Assembly (NCBI RefSeq): GCF_000374065.1
Contig: NZ_KB893301.1
Location: 25,428-89,427 of the forward strand
Source: Spirosoma luteum DSM 19990
Lineage (GTDB): Bacteria; Bacteroidota; Bacteroidia; Cytophagales; Spirosomataceae
Direction of reading: 5' to 3'
Length of the DNA: 64,000 nt
The notes under the pieces are model-generated. The model did no database searches, had not been told where the DNA came from, and saw only the letters and a list, made by a program, of their open reading frames with translations. Each line of letters starts with the position of its first letter. Position 1 is the first letter of the stretch. The translations under genes and the position numbers were made by a program. Shown here one piece after another: positions 45,008 through 52,502 of the stretch.

Positions 45008-45970
45008 CTACAAAGCCTTGACTGCTTCTGTCAGGCGGGGTAATATGTCGAATACATCGCCAACGATACCATAATCGGCTGACTTGAAAAACGGAGCATC
45101 GGCATCTTTGTTGATAACAACAATTACCTTGGATGAGTTTACACCTGCCAGGTGTTGTATGGCTCCCGATATGCCACAGGCAATGTACAGATTTGGGCTA
45201 ACTTTAATGCCGGTCTGTCCAACGTGTTCGGAGTGAGGGCGCCAGTCGAGGTCTGATACCGGCTTTGAGCAGGCTGTGGCCGCCTGCAGCGCATTAGCTA
45301 AATCTTCCACAATACCCCAGTTTTCAGGGCCTTTCAAACCGCGTCCTGCTGAGACAACCAGGTCGGCTTCGGGCAGTAATATATCGCCTGATGATTTTTC
45401 GGTGTTTTTAACGGAGATAGCAAAATCGGCTTCATTGAGCGCGGGTGTGAACGTTTCCACCGGAGCTGTACCATCTTTTTCTTCAGGCGTTATCGTATTC
45501 TTCCGGATGGCAAGAATCTTTATATCGGCCTTCAGTTCATTGTGGGCAAAGGCTTTTCCTGTATAGATACTTGTTTTTACGAGAAAACCATTCGATAAGT
45601 CGGGTAGTTCGATCACGTTAGCAGCCAAACCTGCTTTCAGTTTACCAGCTAGCCGGGCAGTCATGGCATCGGCCAGCGATGATTTGGCCAGCACAATAAC
45701 CTTACTGCCTTCCTGCTGAACAGCGGCAGCCACAACGGTGGCATAAGCCATACCGTTGGGCTCAGTTAGTTTAGGGTCGGTGGCGTGAAGAACTTTGGTT
45801 GCGCCAAACCGCCCGGCCGAGGCCAGTTCGGCATCATCAGCCGGACCAGCGATAATGGCAGTAGCTGACGTACCAGTCATTTCGGCTACTTTGGCACCAT
45901 AGAAAATAGCTTCCAGGGATGATTTCTTGATTTTACCCTCGTCTAATTCGGCAAATATGAGAACGGACAT
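45008..45970 (-). CDS. etfA: Electron transfer flavoprotein, alpha subunit
   Basis: EtfA holds the FAD of the heterodimer that passes electrons from acyl-CoA dehydrogenases to the respiratory chain. The 320-residue chain has the C-terminal FAD-binding part: VVSAGRGLKGPENWGIVEDL, then ALQAATACSKPVSD, EHVGQTGIKVSPNLYIACG and VINKDADAPFFKSADYGIVG. It follows etfB on the same strand with an 87-base gap that contains a decayed repeat element. Confidence 0.95.
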   Translation of the reverse strand: MSVLIFAELDEGKIKKSSLEAIFYGAKVAEMTGTSATAIIAGPADDAELASAGRFGATKVLHATDPKLTEPNGMAYATVVAAAVQQEGSKVIVLAKSSLADAMTARLAGKLKAGLAANVIELPDLSNGFLVKTSIYTGKAFAHNELKADIKILAIRKNTITPEEKDGTAPVETFTPALNEADFAISVKNTEKSSGDILLPEADLVVSAGRGLKGPENWGIVEDLANALQAATACSKPVSDLDWRPHSEHVGQTGIKVSPNLYIACGISGAIQHLAGVNSSKVIVVINKDADAPFFKSADYGIVGDVFDILPRLTEAVKAL

Positions 45971-45974
45971 GATT

Positions 45975-46045
45975 CAGTTTATAGTTTGTAGTTTGTACTT
46001 GATCGTATTCGATGCGTCCCTTAACGGCAGGCAACGAGCTATAAA
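45975..46045. repeat. Decayed period-7 element between etfB and etfA
   Basis: The left side is GTTTATA-GTTTGTA-GTTTGTA (about 45977-45997), a clear 7-base period. The right side (46030-46051), GAGCTATAAATCACAAACAGG, read in reverse complement gives CTGTTTG-TGATTTA words that pair only in part. Confidence 0.5.
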
Positions 46046-46057
46046 TCACAAACAGGA

Positions 46058-46795
46058 TTAAATTACTTTGGCCTCGTTGTGCAGGAGTTGAATCAGCGTT
46101 TCGGCTTCCTCAGCAGGAATCATTTTTACAGCGCCACGGGGAGCAGGTAGTTCGTAACTATCAACCGTAGTGAGTTTATCGGTGCCAGTTGGTTCTACCA
46201 CTTTCAGTGGTTTGGTTCGGGCGGTCATAATACCACGCATGTTGGGGATTTTCCATTCGGCAATGGGTTCCTGACAACCTAATACGAGCGGTAATTTAGC
46301 TTCCAGACTCTCTTTGCCCCCCTCAATTTCGCGGGTTATCTGAGCGGTATCTCCCTCTATATCCAACAACATGACGGGAGAGATGGACGGAATGCCCAGC
46401 ATTTCACCCACAATTCCGTGGACCTGACCGCCATTGTAATCGATAGACTCACGACCCATTAGAATGAGGTCATAGCTGGTTTCTTGAGCAATAGCCGCAA
46501 TTTGCTCGGCAACGAAATAAGCATCGGTCGGTTCGGCATTGACACGAATGGCATCATCGGCGCCGATAGCCAGACACTTGCGAATGACGGGTTCCGTATC
46601 AGCTTCACCCACGTTCAGTACCGTAACGGACGCCCCTGTTTTTTCCTTTAATTCAACGGCCCGTGCCAGTGCATAATCGTCGTAAGGACCCGTTATAAAT
46701 GTTACACCTGCCTTGTTCAATCTGGTGTTGTTATCGGTAAAGGCAATTTTTGTGGTGGTGTCGGGTACGCTGGTCACACACACTAATATTTTCAT
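46058..46795 (-). CDS. etfB: Electron transfer flavoprotein, beta subunit
   Basis: The 245-residue partner of EtfA, which binds AMP. It shows the EtfB signature region LILMGRESIDYNGGQVHGIVGE and the N-terminal KILVCVTSVPDTTTKIAF. No acyl-CoA dehydrogenase or ETF oxidoreductase gene is adjacent. A -7 box on the minus strand (46902-46909) and a long palindrome just upstream of it suggest that the etfBA pair is regulated. Confidence 0.95.
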   Translation of the reverse strand: MKILVCVTSVPDTTTKIAFTDNNTRLNKAGVTFITGPYDDYALARAVELKEKTGASVTVLNVGEADTEPVIRKCLAIGADDAIRVNAEPTDAYFVAEQIAAIAQETSYDLILMGRESIDYNGGQVHGIVGEMLGIPSISPVMLLDIEGDTAQITREIEGGKESLEAKLPLVLGCQEPIAEWKIPNMRGIMTARTKPLKVVEPTGTDKLTTVDSYELPAPRGAVKMIPAEEAETLIQLLHNEAKVI

Positions 46796-46901
46796 GAGCT
46801 TCGGGGTTTTGTTGTGGTTTTAACAAGTATGCCAGGTACGTTAATTAGTAGGGACTCGCAATTTCCCTACAATAATCAAACTAATTGGCACATTTGAGGT
46901 T

Positions 46902-46909
46902 CAAAAGTA
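46902..46909 (-). promoter_or_regulatory. Candidate -7 box for etfBA
   Basis: On the minus strand this reads TACTTTTG, a full TAnnTTTG match, about 107 bases before the etfB start. Its -33 region would fall at about 46927-46935, inside the palindrome at 46923-46950. Confidence 0.45.
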
Positions 46910-46922
46910 CAAACAATCCTAC

Positions 46923-46950
46923 GAAAATAGTATGCTTGCATACTATTTTC
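46923..46950. promoter_or_regulatory. Perfect 28-base palindrome, likely operator
   Basis: GAAAATAGTATGC-TT-GCATACTATTTTC has 13-base arms that pair exactly. A further GCATACT half-site follows at 46957-46963. It lies between divergent etfB and the TPR gene, ending 13 bases before the TPR start and overlapping the presumed -33 region of etfB. It may control either gene or both. Confidence 0.7.
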
Positions 46951-46963
46951 TTGCTGCATACTT

Positions 46964-47293
46964 ATGAATCAGGAACGCATTGATCAGTTGAATCAATTTT
47001 TGCAGGAAGAGCCCGGCAACCCCTTTAATGTTTACGCCCTGGCGATGGAATACGTGGATAGCCGCCCGGAGCAGGCGCGTATTTATTTCGATCAGCTATT
47101 AGCTGAGCATCCTGATTATTTACCTACCTATTATCATGCAGCTGCCTTAAATGCCGACCTGGAGGATCGGGATAAGGCGGCTGCCTTGTATGAAAAAGGG
47201 ATTGCGCTGGCGCAGGCGCAAATGAATCAGAAGACACTTCAGGAATTGCAGCGGGCGCAACAGGCGTTTGAAGACGACGAAGATGAATGGTAA
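46964..47293 (+). CDS. Small TPR protein
   Basis: A 109-residue cytoplasmic protein made of about three TPR helical pairs (NPFNVYALAMEYVDSRPEQA, YLPTYYHAAALNADLEDRDK, AAALYEKGIALAQAQ) with an acidic end (FEDDEDEW). TPR units bind other proteins; the partner is unknown. It is divergent from etfB, and a strong palindrome lies right before its start. Short TPR proteins of this kind are common in Bacteroidota. Confidence 0.82.
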   Translation: MNQERIDQLNQFLQEEPGNPFNVYALAMEYVDSRPEQARIYFDQLLAEHPDYLPTYYHAAALNADLEDRDKAAALYEKGIALAQAQMNQKTLQELQRAQQAFEDDEDEW

Positions 47294-47326
47294 CCGGTAC
47301 CGGTGGTATGCCTGTCTGGGCCGTAG

Positions 47327-48133
47327 TTACTGACGTTGACGTGCTTTTCGCTGTTGCACCAATTTCTGCTCAAACAACAGAGGGACAGTTGCCTGTTCGG
47401 GTAAATTGTAAGTAATGGCCAGGTAGCGGGCACCCTGCACTTTGGGTAGGTAAACAAACCCCCGCACCGACTCGCCGGGAGCCAGCGAGTTGGCTTTCAG
47501 GGCCAGTTCGCGCCATCGGTATTCCTCGTAATCGTAGCGCTGCATTCGGTTGGCAAACGTACCGTAGTCGATAGCGCGTTTGATAGCGATTCCCTGATAC
47601 GCTACATTGTGCGTAATTCGGTTGTTGACGTACTCCCCGTACGAACGGCTGCGGGAGGAAGATGATACATCGCTGGCAACGGCGGCTACCATCAGAATGG
47701 TGTTGAAGACTTTTGCCCGTTTCAGCCGTTTTTCTTCCTGCTTTCGCTTAAATCCCATTCTACTGGCTTCATAGATAGGGTCGGCGGCAACCCGGTTAAG
47801 CGGTAACGCTGGATTAAGCGGGTCGGATAGCGTATCCTTTGCGGTACCGAGGCCTACTAAATGAAAATCGGCTGGGTTTACTTCAATCGGTTGAGTCGTA
47901 AAGTTTTTAATCTCTATATCCAGCGTAACGAACTCCAGATCTTCCCGTTCAAAGGACGCGACTACCCCTATGCCATTCTGTTCCGCCTTCGTCACAGACC
48001 GACCGTCAATCGTAGTCACATCGCCCGATACCGGCTTCAGTTGGTAAGTCGTCACCATTGGTGCGCAACTACTCAGCATACCGATGAGGAGACCAGTAGC
48101 AAAGAAAGATTTCAGCGTAGAAAAAGTATTCAT
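47327..48133 (-). CDS. Lipoprotein of unknown function
   Basis: A 268-residue lipoprotein (FFATGLLIGMLSSCAPMVTT, lipobox Cys at 23). Residues about 55-110 look like a beta sandwich with the pattern FVTLDIEIKNFTTQPIEVNP, found in many extracellular or envelope proteins. A middle part is basic and helical (GFKRKQEEKRLKRAKVFNT), and a final beta part has SLAPGESVRGFVYLPKVQGA. I do not know the family. On the minus strand TAACTTTG (48176-48183) is a good -7 box about 42 bases upstream, which supports this start. Confidence 0.75.
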   Translation of the reverse strand: MNTFSTLKSFFATGLLIGMLSSCAPMVTTYQLKPVSGDVTTIDGRSVTKAEQNGIGVVASFEREDLEFVTLDIEIKNFTTQPIEVNPADFHLVGLGTAKDTLSDPLNPALPLNRVAADPIYEASRMGFKRKQEEKRLKRAKVFNTILMVAAVASDVSSSSRSRSYGEYVNNRITHNVAYQGIAIKRAIDYGTFANRMQRYDYEEYRWRELALKANSLAPGESVRGFVYLPKVQGARYLAITYNLPEQATVPLLFEQKLVQQRKARQRQ

Positions 48134-48175
48134 TGTACAAACAGGTTAAAGGAGTACCTATCAGTTGGTTAACTC

Positions 48176-48183
48176 CAAAGTTA
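48176..48183 (-). promoter_or_regulatory. Candidate -7 box for the lipoprotein gene
   Basis: Minus strand TAACTTTG, a full TAnnTTTG match. The nearest -33-like TTG is 26 bases upstream, longer than usual. Confidence 0.45.
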
Positions 48184-48277
48184 CGTATTTGGTTGATGTA
48201 ATGGTATGGCAATTGGGATGAGCGGTCTGGCGTGTCAGAAAAATGACCGCTTTATTCAATTGACAGATTCTGGAATA

Positions 48278-48315
48278 AAAATGGTGAGCTGATGCTGAAA
48301 TCAGCTCACCATTTT
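48278..48315. terminator. Terminator-like hairpin in a divergent gap
   Basis: AAAATGGTGAGCTGAT (48278-48293) pairs exactly with ATCAGCTCACCATTTT (48300-48315) around GCTGAA. The A and T runs at the ends give U-rich tails on both strands. It lies upstream of two divergent genes, where a terminator is not expected. Confidence 0.7.
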
Positions 48316-48423
48316 ATTAGATAGCTGTTTTTGCCGGACAATAAGTCAATGACTGACGGATAACTATTTTTCAGTACATTACTGCCAGACTTTTGCTTAC
48401 ACTCTATCCCTAACCACCTGATT

Positions 48424-49065
48424 ATGAATACTACCCGTTTGTTACTCGTTGATGATCACCAGCTAATTCTGGATAGTCTGCAAACGCTGTTTACGTCGTT
48501 ACCTGGTATGCAGGTTGTTGGAACGATAAATGACAGCCGCCGGGTGCGTGAAATGCTGCTGAATACACCCGTTGATGTGCTGCTGTGCGACTGTCAAATG
48601 CCCCATTTAACCGGTATTGACCTAACTCTGCAACTGCGTGGGTCGCACCCAATGGTAAGGGTACTGCTGCTCACGATGGTTGAGGATGCTCACACCATCC
48701 GCGAGGCTGTGCGGGCCGGAGTGGGAGGGTATGTATTAAAACGAACGGGGCGGCATGAACTCGAAAAAGCTATAACAACTATTATGCAGGGCCAGCGGTA
48801 TTTCAGCCCGGATGTACTGGAACAACTAACTTGCCTGGAGGAAGCAACAACGACAGACTGCAACCCACTGACGGTGCTGACCGAACGCGAAGTGGACGTG
48901 CTGAAACTCATTGCGGATGAAAATCCAACTCATCAGATTGCCGAAAAACTGTTTATCAGCGTACCAACCGTAGAAACGCACCGCCGACACCTGATGCAGA
49001 AACTTGGGGTAAAGAGTGTAGTCGGGATGGTTAAGTTTGCGATGAAGCACGGGCTGGTGTCCTGA
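48424..49065 (+). CDS. NarL/LuxR-family response regulator
   Basis: A 213-residue regulator with a receiver domain (Asp56 in LLCDCQMPHLTG, Lys in GGYVLKRTGRHEL) and a C-terminal LuxR-type helix-turn-helix (LTEREVDVLKLIADENPTHQ, SVPTVETHRRHLMQKLGV). It overlaps the 3' end of the convergent histidine kinase gene by 35 bases. The kinase has a HisKA_3-type core, the usual partner of NarL regulators, so the two are probably a pair despite opposite strands. Confidence 0.93.
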   Translation: MNTTRLLLVDDHQLILDSLQTLFTSLPGMQVVGTINDSRRVREMLLNTPVDVLLCDCQMPHLTGIDLTLQLRGSHPMVRVLLLTMVEDAHTIREAVRAGVGGYVLKRTGRHELEKAITTIMQGQRYFSPDVLEQLTCLEEATTTDCNPLTVLTEREVDVLKLIADENPTHQIAEKLFISVPTVETHRRHLMQKLGVKSVVGMVKFAMKHGLVS

Positions 49066-50866
49066 CTGGCACCACAATCCGGTGCTGAAGGCCCCCGACC
49101 GGCGTTGAATCAACAACCCACGTTCCTCTTAACGATTCAACGCGGGCTGCAATGTTGTGCAGACCCCGCCCGTCTTTCTGCTGGTGGGTCAGACCTGCGC
49201 CGTTGTCGCCGACCGTCAACTGCAACAGGCTATTAGCCTGGGTCAGGTGTACGGATCCCTCCGTCGCGTAGGCGTGTTTGATTGTGTTGTTAAGCAATTC
49301 CAGACAGATGCTATACAACTCGAACTCCATCTGACCGTCAAGCCGGGCCAGAGTGTCAGTTCCGCTCAGGTAGAAGCGCACAGGGGTATTCCGGTTCATC
49401 TTATCAACTAAGTTAGTAAGGGCCACGGCCAGTCCCTGCTTCGCCAGTTCGTCGGGCAACAGGTTGTGTGAAATCAGCCGAACGTCGTTGTAAGCCTGGC
49501 TCACCTGCTGATTGAAAGTGGCGTATACGGCCTTCTCAACGGCAGAGAGTTTGGTTGTATCCATCGCTTCCAGGTTCCAGTGCAGGGCCGCGAGGGTGGT
49601 GCCAAGGTTATCGTGCAGGTCGGCGGCTACTCGCTTGCGCTCTATGGTTTGACCCTTAAGCTGTGCCATACTGATTGCGTGGTTTTTCTGGCGCAGTTGG
49701 CGATTATTCCAGAAACCATAACTCGAAAAAATTACTAATATGAGCAAACTCAATAGGAGGAGATTTTGAGTTTGCTCTTGCCGCGCAATAGTAAGCTCGT
49801 TTATCTGCTCCTGTTGTGCTTTTGTATTGTATCTAAGCTGAAGCTCTTCAATTTTAACCGATGTTTTATCAGAAGCGATTTCATTTTCTAGGCGACGAAG
49901 TTCTACAAGGTGCTTAAGAGCCAAGACTGGTTGATTCAGACCTTTGTAGATTTTATAGAACAGCGTATTTATATATACATTGTGGGCCCGTGAAGGTATA
50001 AACTGGGCGTAGTAAGCTGCTTTAACTGCGTAAATTTTTGCCTCTTTGTACTCTTCTAGTTGGATATAAGCGCTTGAGATAGTCCAATTTGAAAAGTATT
50101 TCTCAAAAATGTTATTTCCTTTCTCAATAGTAGGCATAGTATAAGTCAACATCGTTTCGGCTTCCTGAGTACGATTTGTGAGTAGATAGATCTGCGCAAC
50201 GTTATAGGACCAGATTTGCCGCTGATTATGTCTGTAAGCGCCAGTTAAAGACCTCTCAATAAGTAGATTAAACTGATTGAAATAAAGTAACGCCCTTTTG
50301 TAGTCTTTTTTTAACCCGTATACCAACCCCATTTGGTAATACACTCGCATCAGAGTAACGCTATCTTTCTGAGCAGCGGCCATAGGTAGGCATGTATTGA
50401 ATAAAGCCAGGCTTTTCTCATAATTTCCGGCAACATCCCAATAGAATACTCCAAGCTCCAATAAGCCAGCTAACTCTCCTTGTTTATCACCTAATTGCTT
50501 ACTTATCTGAATCGACTGCTGAATTAGTGTGTTTGCCTTATCCCAATAGCCAGTTGTCCCATAAAAGGCGGCCAAAGACATATAGGTGCTGGCAATGCCT
50601 TTCTGCCAGTTGATGTGCTCAGTTATAGCTAAAGCAGAGTCAGCATATGACTTACCTCGCTTTAAATCGTTAGCCATGTATTTTCCTGCTAATACATTAT
50701 AGGCTATCACCAGGGCTGTATCCCGCCCGAATGAAGGCGGGATTTGCTTTAAAATTTTTACCGTCATTACCTCAGAAGGGGAAGGGCCTGGTTGTGCAGC
50801 CGCTGACAATAAGTCGAGCATTACCAGCATACTTGAGCAGGATATAATCAGCCAATTCGGTTTCAT
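49031..50866 (-). CDS. TPR-containing sensor histidine kinase (HisKA_3 type)
   Basis: A 611-residue kinase. After a signal-like N-terminus come TPR repeats (about 50-350), one membrane helix (LLLLSLLILVIFSSYGFW, near 378), the HisKA_3 box with His418 (RKRVAADLHDNLGTTLAAL) and an ATPase domain (LELLNNTIKHAYA, VGDNGAGLTHQQKDGRGL). The TPR part would lie outside the cytoplasm. The DNA of the TPR half is visibly richer in A and T than the kinase half. The last 35 bases overlap the end of the response regulator gene. Confidence 0.92.
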   Translation of the reverse strand: MKPNWLIISCSSMLVMLDLLSAAAQPGPSPSEVMTVKILKQIPPSFGRDTALVIAYNVLAGKYMANDLKRGKSYADSALAITEHINWQKGIASTYMSLAAFYGTTGYWDKANTLIQQSIQISKQLGDKQGELAGLLELGVFYWDVAGNYEKSLALFNTCLPMAAAQKDSVTLMRVYYQMGLVYGLKKDYKRALLYFNQFNLLIERSLTGAYRHNQRQIWSYNVAQIYLLTNRTQEAETMLTYTMPTIEKGNNIFEKYFSNWTISSAYIQLEEYKEAKIYAVKAAYYAQFIPSRAHNVYINTLFYKIYKGLNQPVLALKHLVELRRLENEIASDKTSVKIEELQLRYNTKAQQEQINELTIARQEQTQNLLLLSLLILVIFSSYGFWNNRQLRQKNHAISMAQLKGQTIERKRVAADLHDNLGTTLAALHWNLEAMDTTKLSAVEKAVYATFNQQVSQAYNDVRLISHNLLPDELAKQGLAVALTNLVDKMNRNTPVRFYLSGTDTLARLDGQMEFELYSICLELLNNTIKHAYATEGSVHLTQANSLLQLTVGDNGAGLTHQQKDGRGLHNIAARVESLRGTWVVDSTPVGGLQHRIVVPVRTPARASSQT

Positions 50867-50933
50867 AAGCCGGTTGAATTGTATCTGTTAATATACCTAC
50901 CGCTAGCATCTCTATCCTAGCCAGTTAGGCAAA

Positions 50934-50951
50934 ATCATGGTTTACCATGAT
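50934..50951. promoter_or_regulatory. Palindrome between the kinase gene and the HTH gene
   Basis: ATCATGG-TTTA-CCATGAT has 7-base perfect arms. It lies 68 bases upstream of the kinase start and 97 bases before the small LuxR-type gene, so it may be an operator for either. Confidence 0.45.
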
Positions 50952-51047
50952 GTCGAATCAGGGAAAACCATTAGGGCGATATCTGACCTATTCAACCACT
51001 TTTGGTTCGAGAAAGCCACTGGAGAACTTTGGTTTTCCAGGACTACC

Positions 51048-51242
51048 ATGACTCTAACCCTTCGCCAGCAACAGATTCTGACCCTGATCGCCACGGAACT
51101 GACCACCGCCCAGATTGCCAATACGCTCGGCCTGTCGGTGCCGACAATCGAAACGCACCGGCGCAATCTGTTTCGCAAGGCAGGAGTACGTAGCGTAGCG
51201 GGGCTGGTGAAAGAAGCTATGCGGCAGGGACTGATTGAATGA
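51048..51242 (+). CDS. Stand-alone LuxR-type helix-turn-helix protein
   Basis: From the ATG at 51048 this is a 64-residue DNA-binding domain only: LTLRQQQILTLIATELTTAQ, then SVPTIETHRRNLFRKAGVRS and AGLVKEAMRQGLIE. It closely matches the output domain of the regulator at 48424 (same THRR and SVxGxVKxAM pattern). The frame is open upstream to 50937, but those residues show no receiver domain. It could be a remnant of a second response regulator or a real single-domain regulator like GerE. Confidence 0.65.
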   Translation: MTLTLRQQQILTLIATELTTAQIANTLGLSVPTIETHRRNLFRKAGVRSVAGLVKEAMRQGLIE

Positions 51243-51291
51243 ATACCGTTTCTGCCCATACCATTATCACCAAAAACGAAACCCAAATCCA

Positions 51292-51717
51292 ATGAAAACC
51301 AACGCTTTAATCCTTGTCTTACTGCTGATGAGCGCGGGCGTATTTGCCCAAACCAAACTAGCCGAAGAGTTTCCGGCAATGATGAAAGCCCGTAACGCCG
51401 ACCCGGAAGGATGGCTCCGAAGTCACACTACACCCGACCTAACGTTTATTGGCGGGCATGACGGTTCCTTACAAAATAAAGACTGGATGATGAGTCTGTT
51501 CAAGTCGCAGAAAAGCCAGAACGCCGACCTAACTAATGTGAACGTGCAACAGGCGGGTGATTTGGCCGTAGCAACGGGTATCAGCACCATCAAAGCCGTG
51601 TCGCTCGACGGCAGCAAAACCGGCACATATAAAGATGCATTTACGTACACGTTTCGCTGGATAGACAGCAAATGGATGATTACCAATATCCACCACACCA
51701 AAATTGAGTACAAGTAA
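51292..51717 (+). CDS. Exported SnoaL/NTF2-like protein
   Basis: A 141-residue protein with a signal peptide (MKTNALILVLLLMSAGVFAQ) and an NTF2-like cone fold: FPAMMKARNADPEGWL, then LTFIGGHDGSLQNKDWMMSL and the last strands FTYTFRWIDSKWMITNIHHT. The DUF4440/SnoaL group has no general reaction. The ATG at 51292 is preferred over a TTG further upstream because it begins the signal peptide. A similar gene follows at 51987. Confidence 0.8.
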   Translation: MKTNALILVLLLMSAGVFAQTKLAEEFPAMMKARNADPEGWLRSHTTPDLTFIGGHDGSLQNKDWMMSLFKSQKSQNADLTNVNVQQAGDLAVATGISTIKAVSLDGSKTGTYKDAFTYTFRWIDSKWMITNIHHTKIEYK

Positions 51718-51986
51718 GTAACTACAAATGCCGAAATTACAGTACCCTCCTGCTGGATCGCCTTCTCTATGGTGAGAGGCAGCCTTTTCAATCAGGTGGT
51801 TATGCACTATTTATAGCCGTTTTTGCTATTTGGTGGTATGGGCAATAGCGGTACAGGACGAGGTAACAGTGGCCATGGGTTTCTTGATTTTCCCAATCAT
51901 CGACTCGTCTTTCAACTGTAAGTGCAGAGTATAGTTTCACACTATGTTCTGAAATAAGTCATTCATAAAACTCCAGTCATACGTCA

Positions 51987-52436
51987 ATGAAAACGCACTT
52001 ATTTACGCTCACCTTACTATTGATGACCAGCGCGGCCACGTTTGCGCAATCTGCCGAGGAGGAGGCAATTAAAAACGTGATTGCTGGAGAATCATCTGCC
52101 TTCCATCAACGAGAAGCAGACAAAGCCCTGTCGTACTGGGCAAACGTACCCTACGCATCCCACTACTACACCGAAAAAGGAATGGGCTACATTCGTGGCT
52201 ACGATGCCATCAGCAAAGGCATGAAGAACGTGCTCAGCCGATTCCCTGATGCAGACAAGAGCCTCTATAAAAACCACGACTACCTTATTCGGGTCAATGG
52301 AACCTCGGCCTGGGCCACGTTTATCGTCGATATTATGGAGGGGGATAAAAAACACCAGAACCACGATGCACGCTATTTGGAAAAGGTAAACGGTGCATGG
52401 AAGTTAGTGAGTGTGGTTTCAACGCCTGCGCCCTAA
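51987..52436 (+). CDS. Second exported SnoaL/NTF2-like protein
   Basis: A 149-residue protein with a signal peptide (MKTHLFTLTLLLMTSAATFA) and an NTF2-like domain: EEEAIKNVIAGESSAFHQRE, ADKALSYWANVPYASHYYT and the final YLEKVNGAWKLVSVVSTPAP. It shares general design with the protein at 51292, but the two are not close copies. It starts 269 bases after that gene; the gap holds no feature I can name. It is followed by an FAD oxidoreductase 66 bases later. Confidence 0.8.
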   Translation: MKTHLFTLTLLLMTSAATFAQSAEEEAIKNVIAGESSAFHQREADKALSYWANVPYASHYYTEKGMGYIRGYDAISKGMKNVLSRFPDADKSLYKNHDYLIRVNGTSAWATFIVDIMEGDKKHQNHDARYLEKVNGAWKLVSVVSTPAP

Positions 52437-52502
52437 CGGATAAAAACCTGATTGCTGCTAAACAACCATTTCGCTCTCTATCTCACGAAATCCCTTACCT
52501 CA

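Noticed and set aside
47293..47304. ACCGGTACCGGT palindrome after the small TPR gene
   Set aside because: Twelve bases only, located at the end of convergent genes, with no further copies noticed; too short to interpret.
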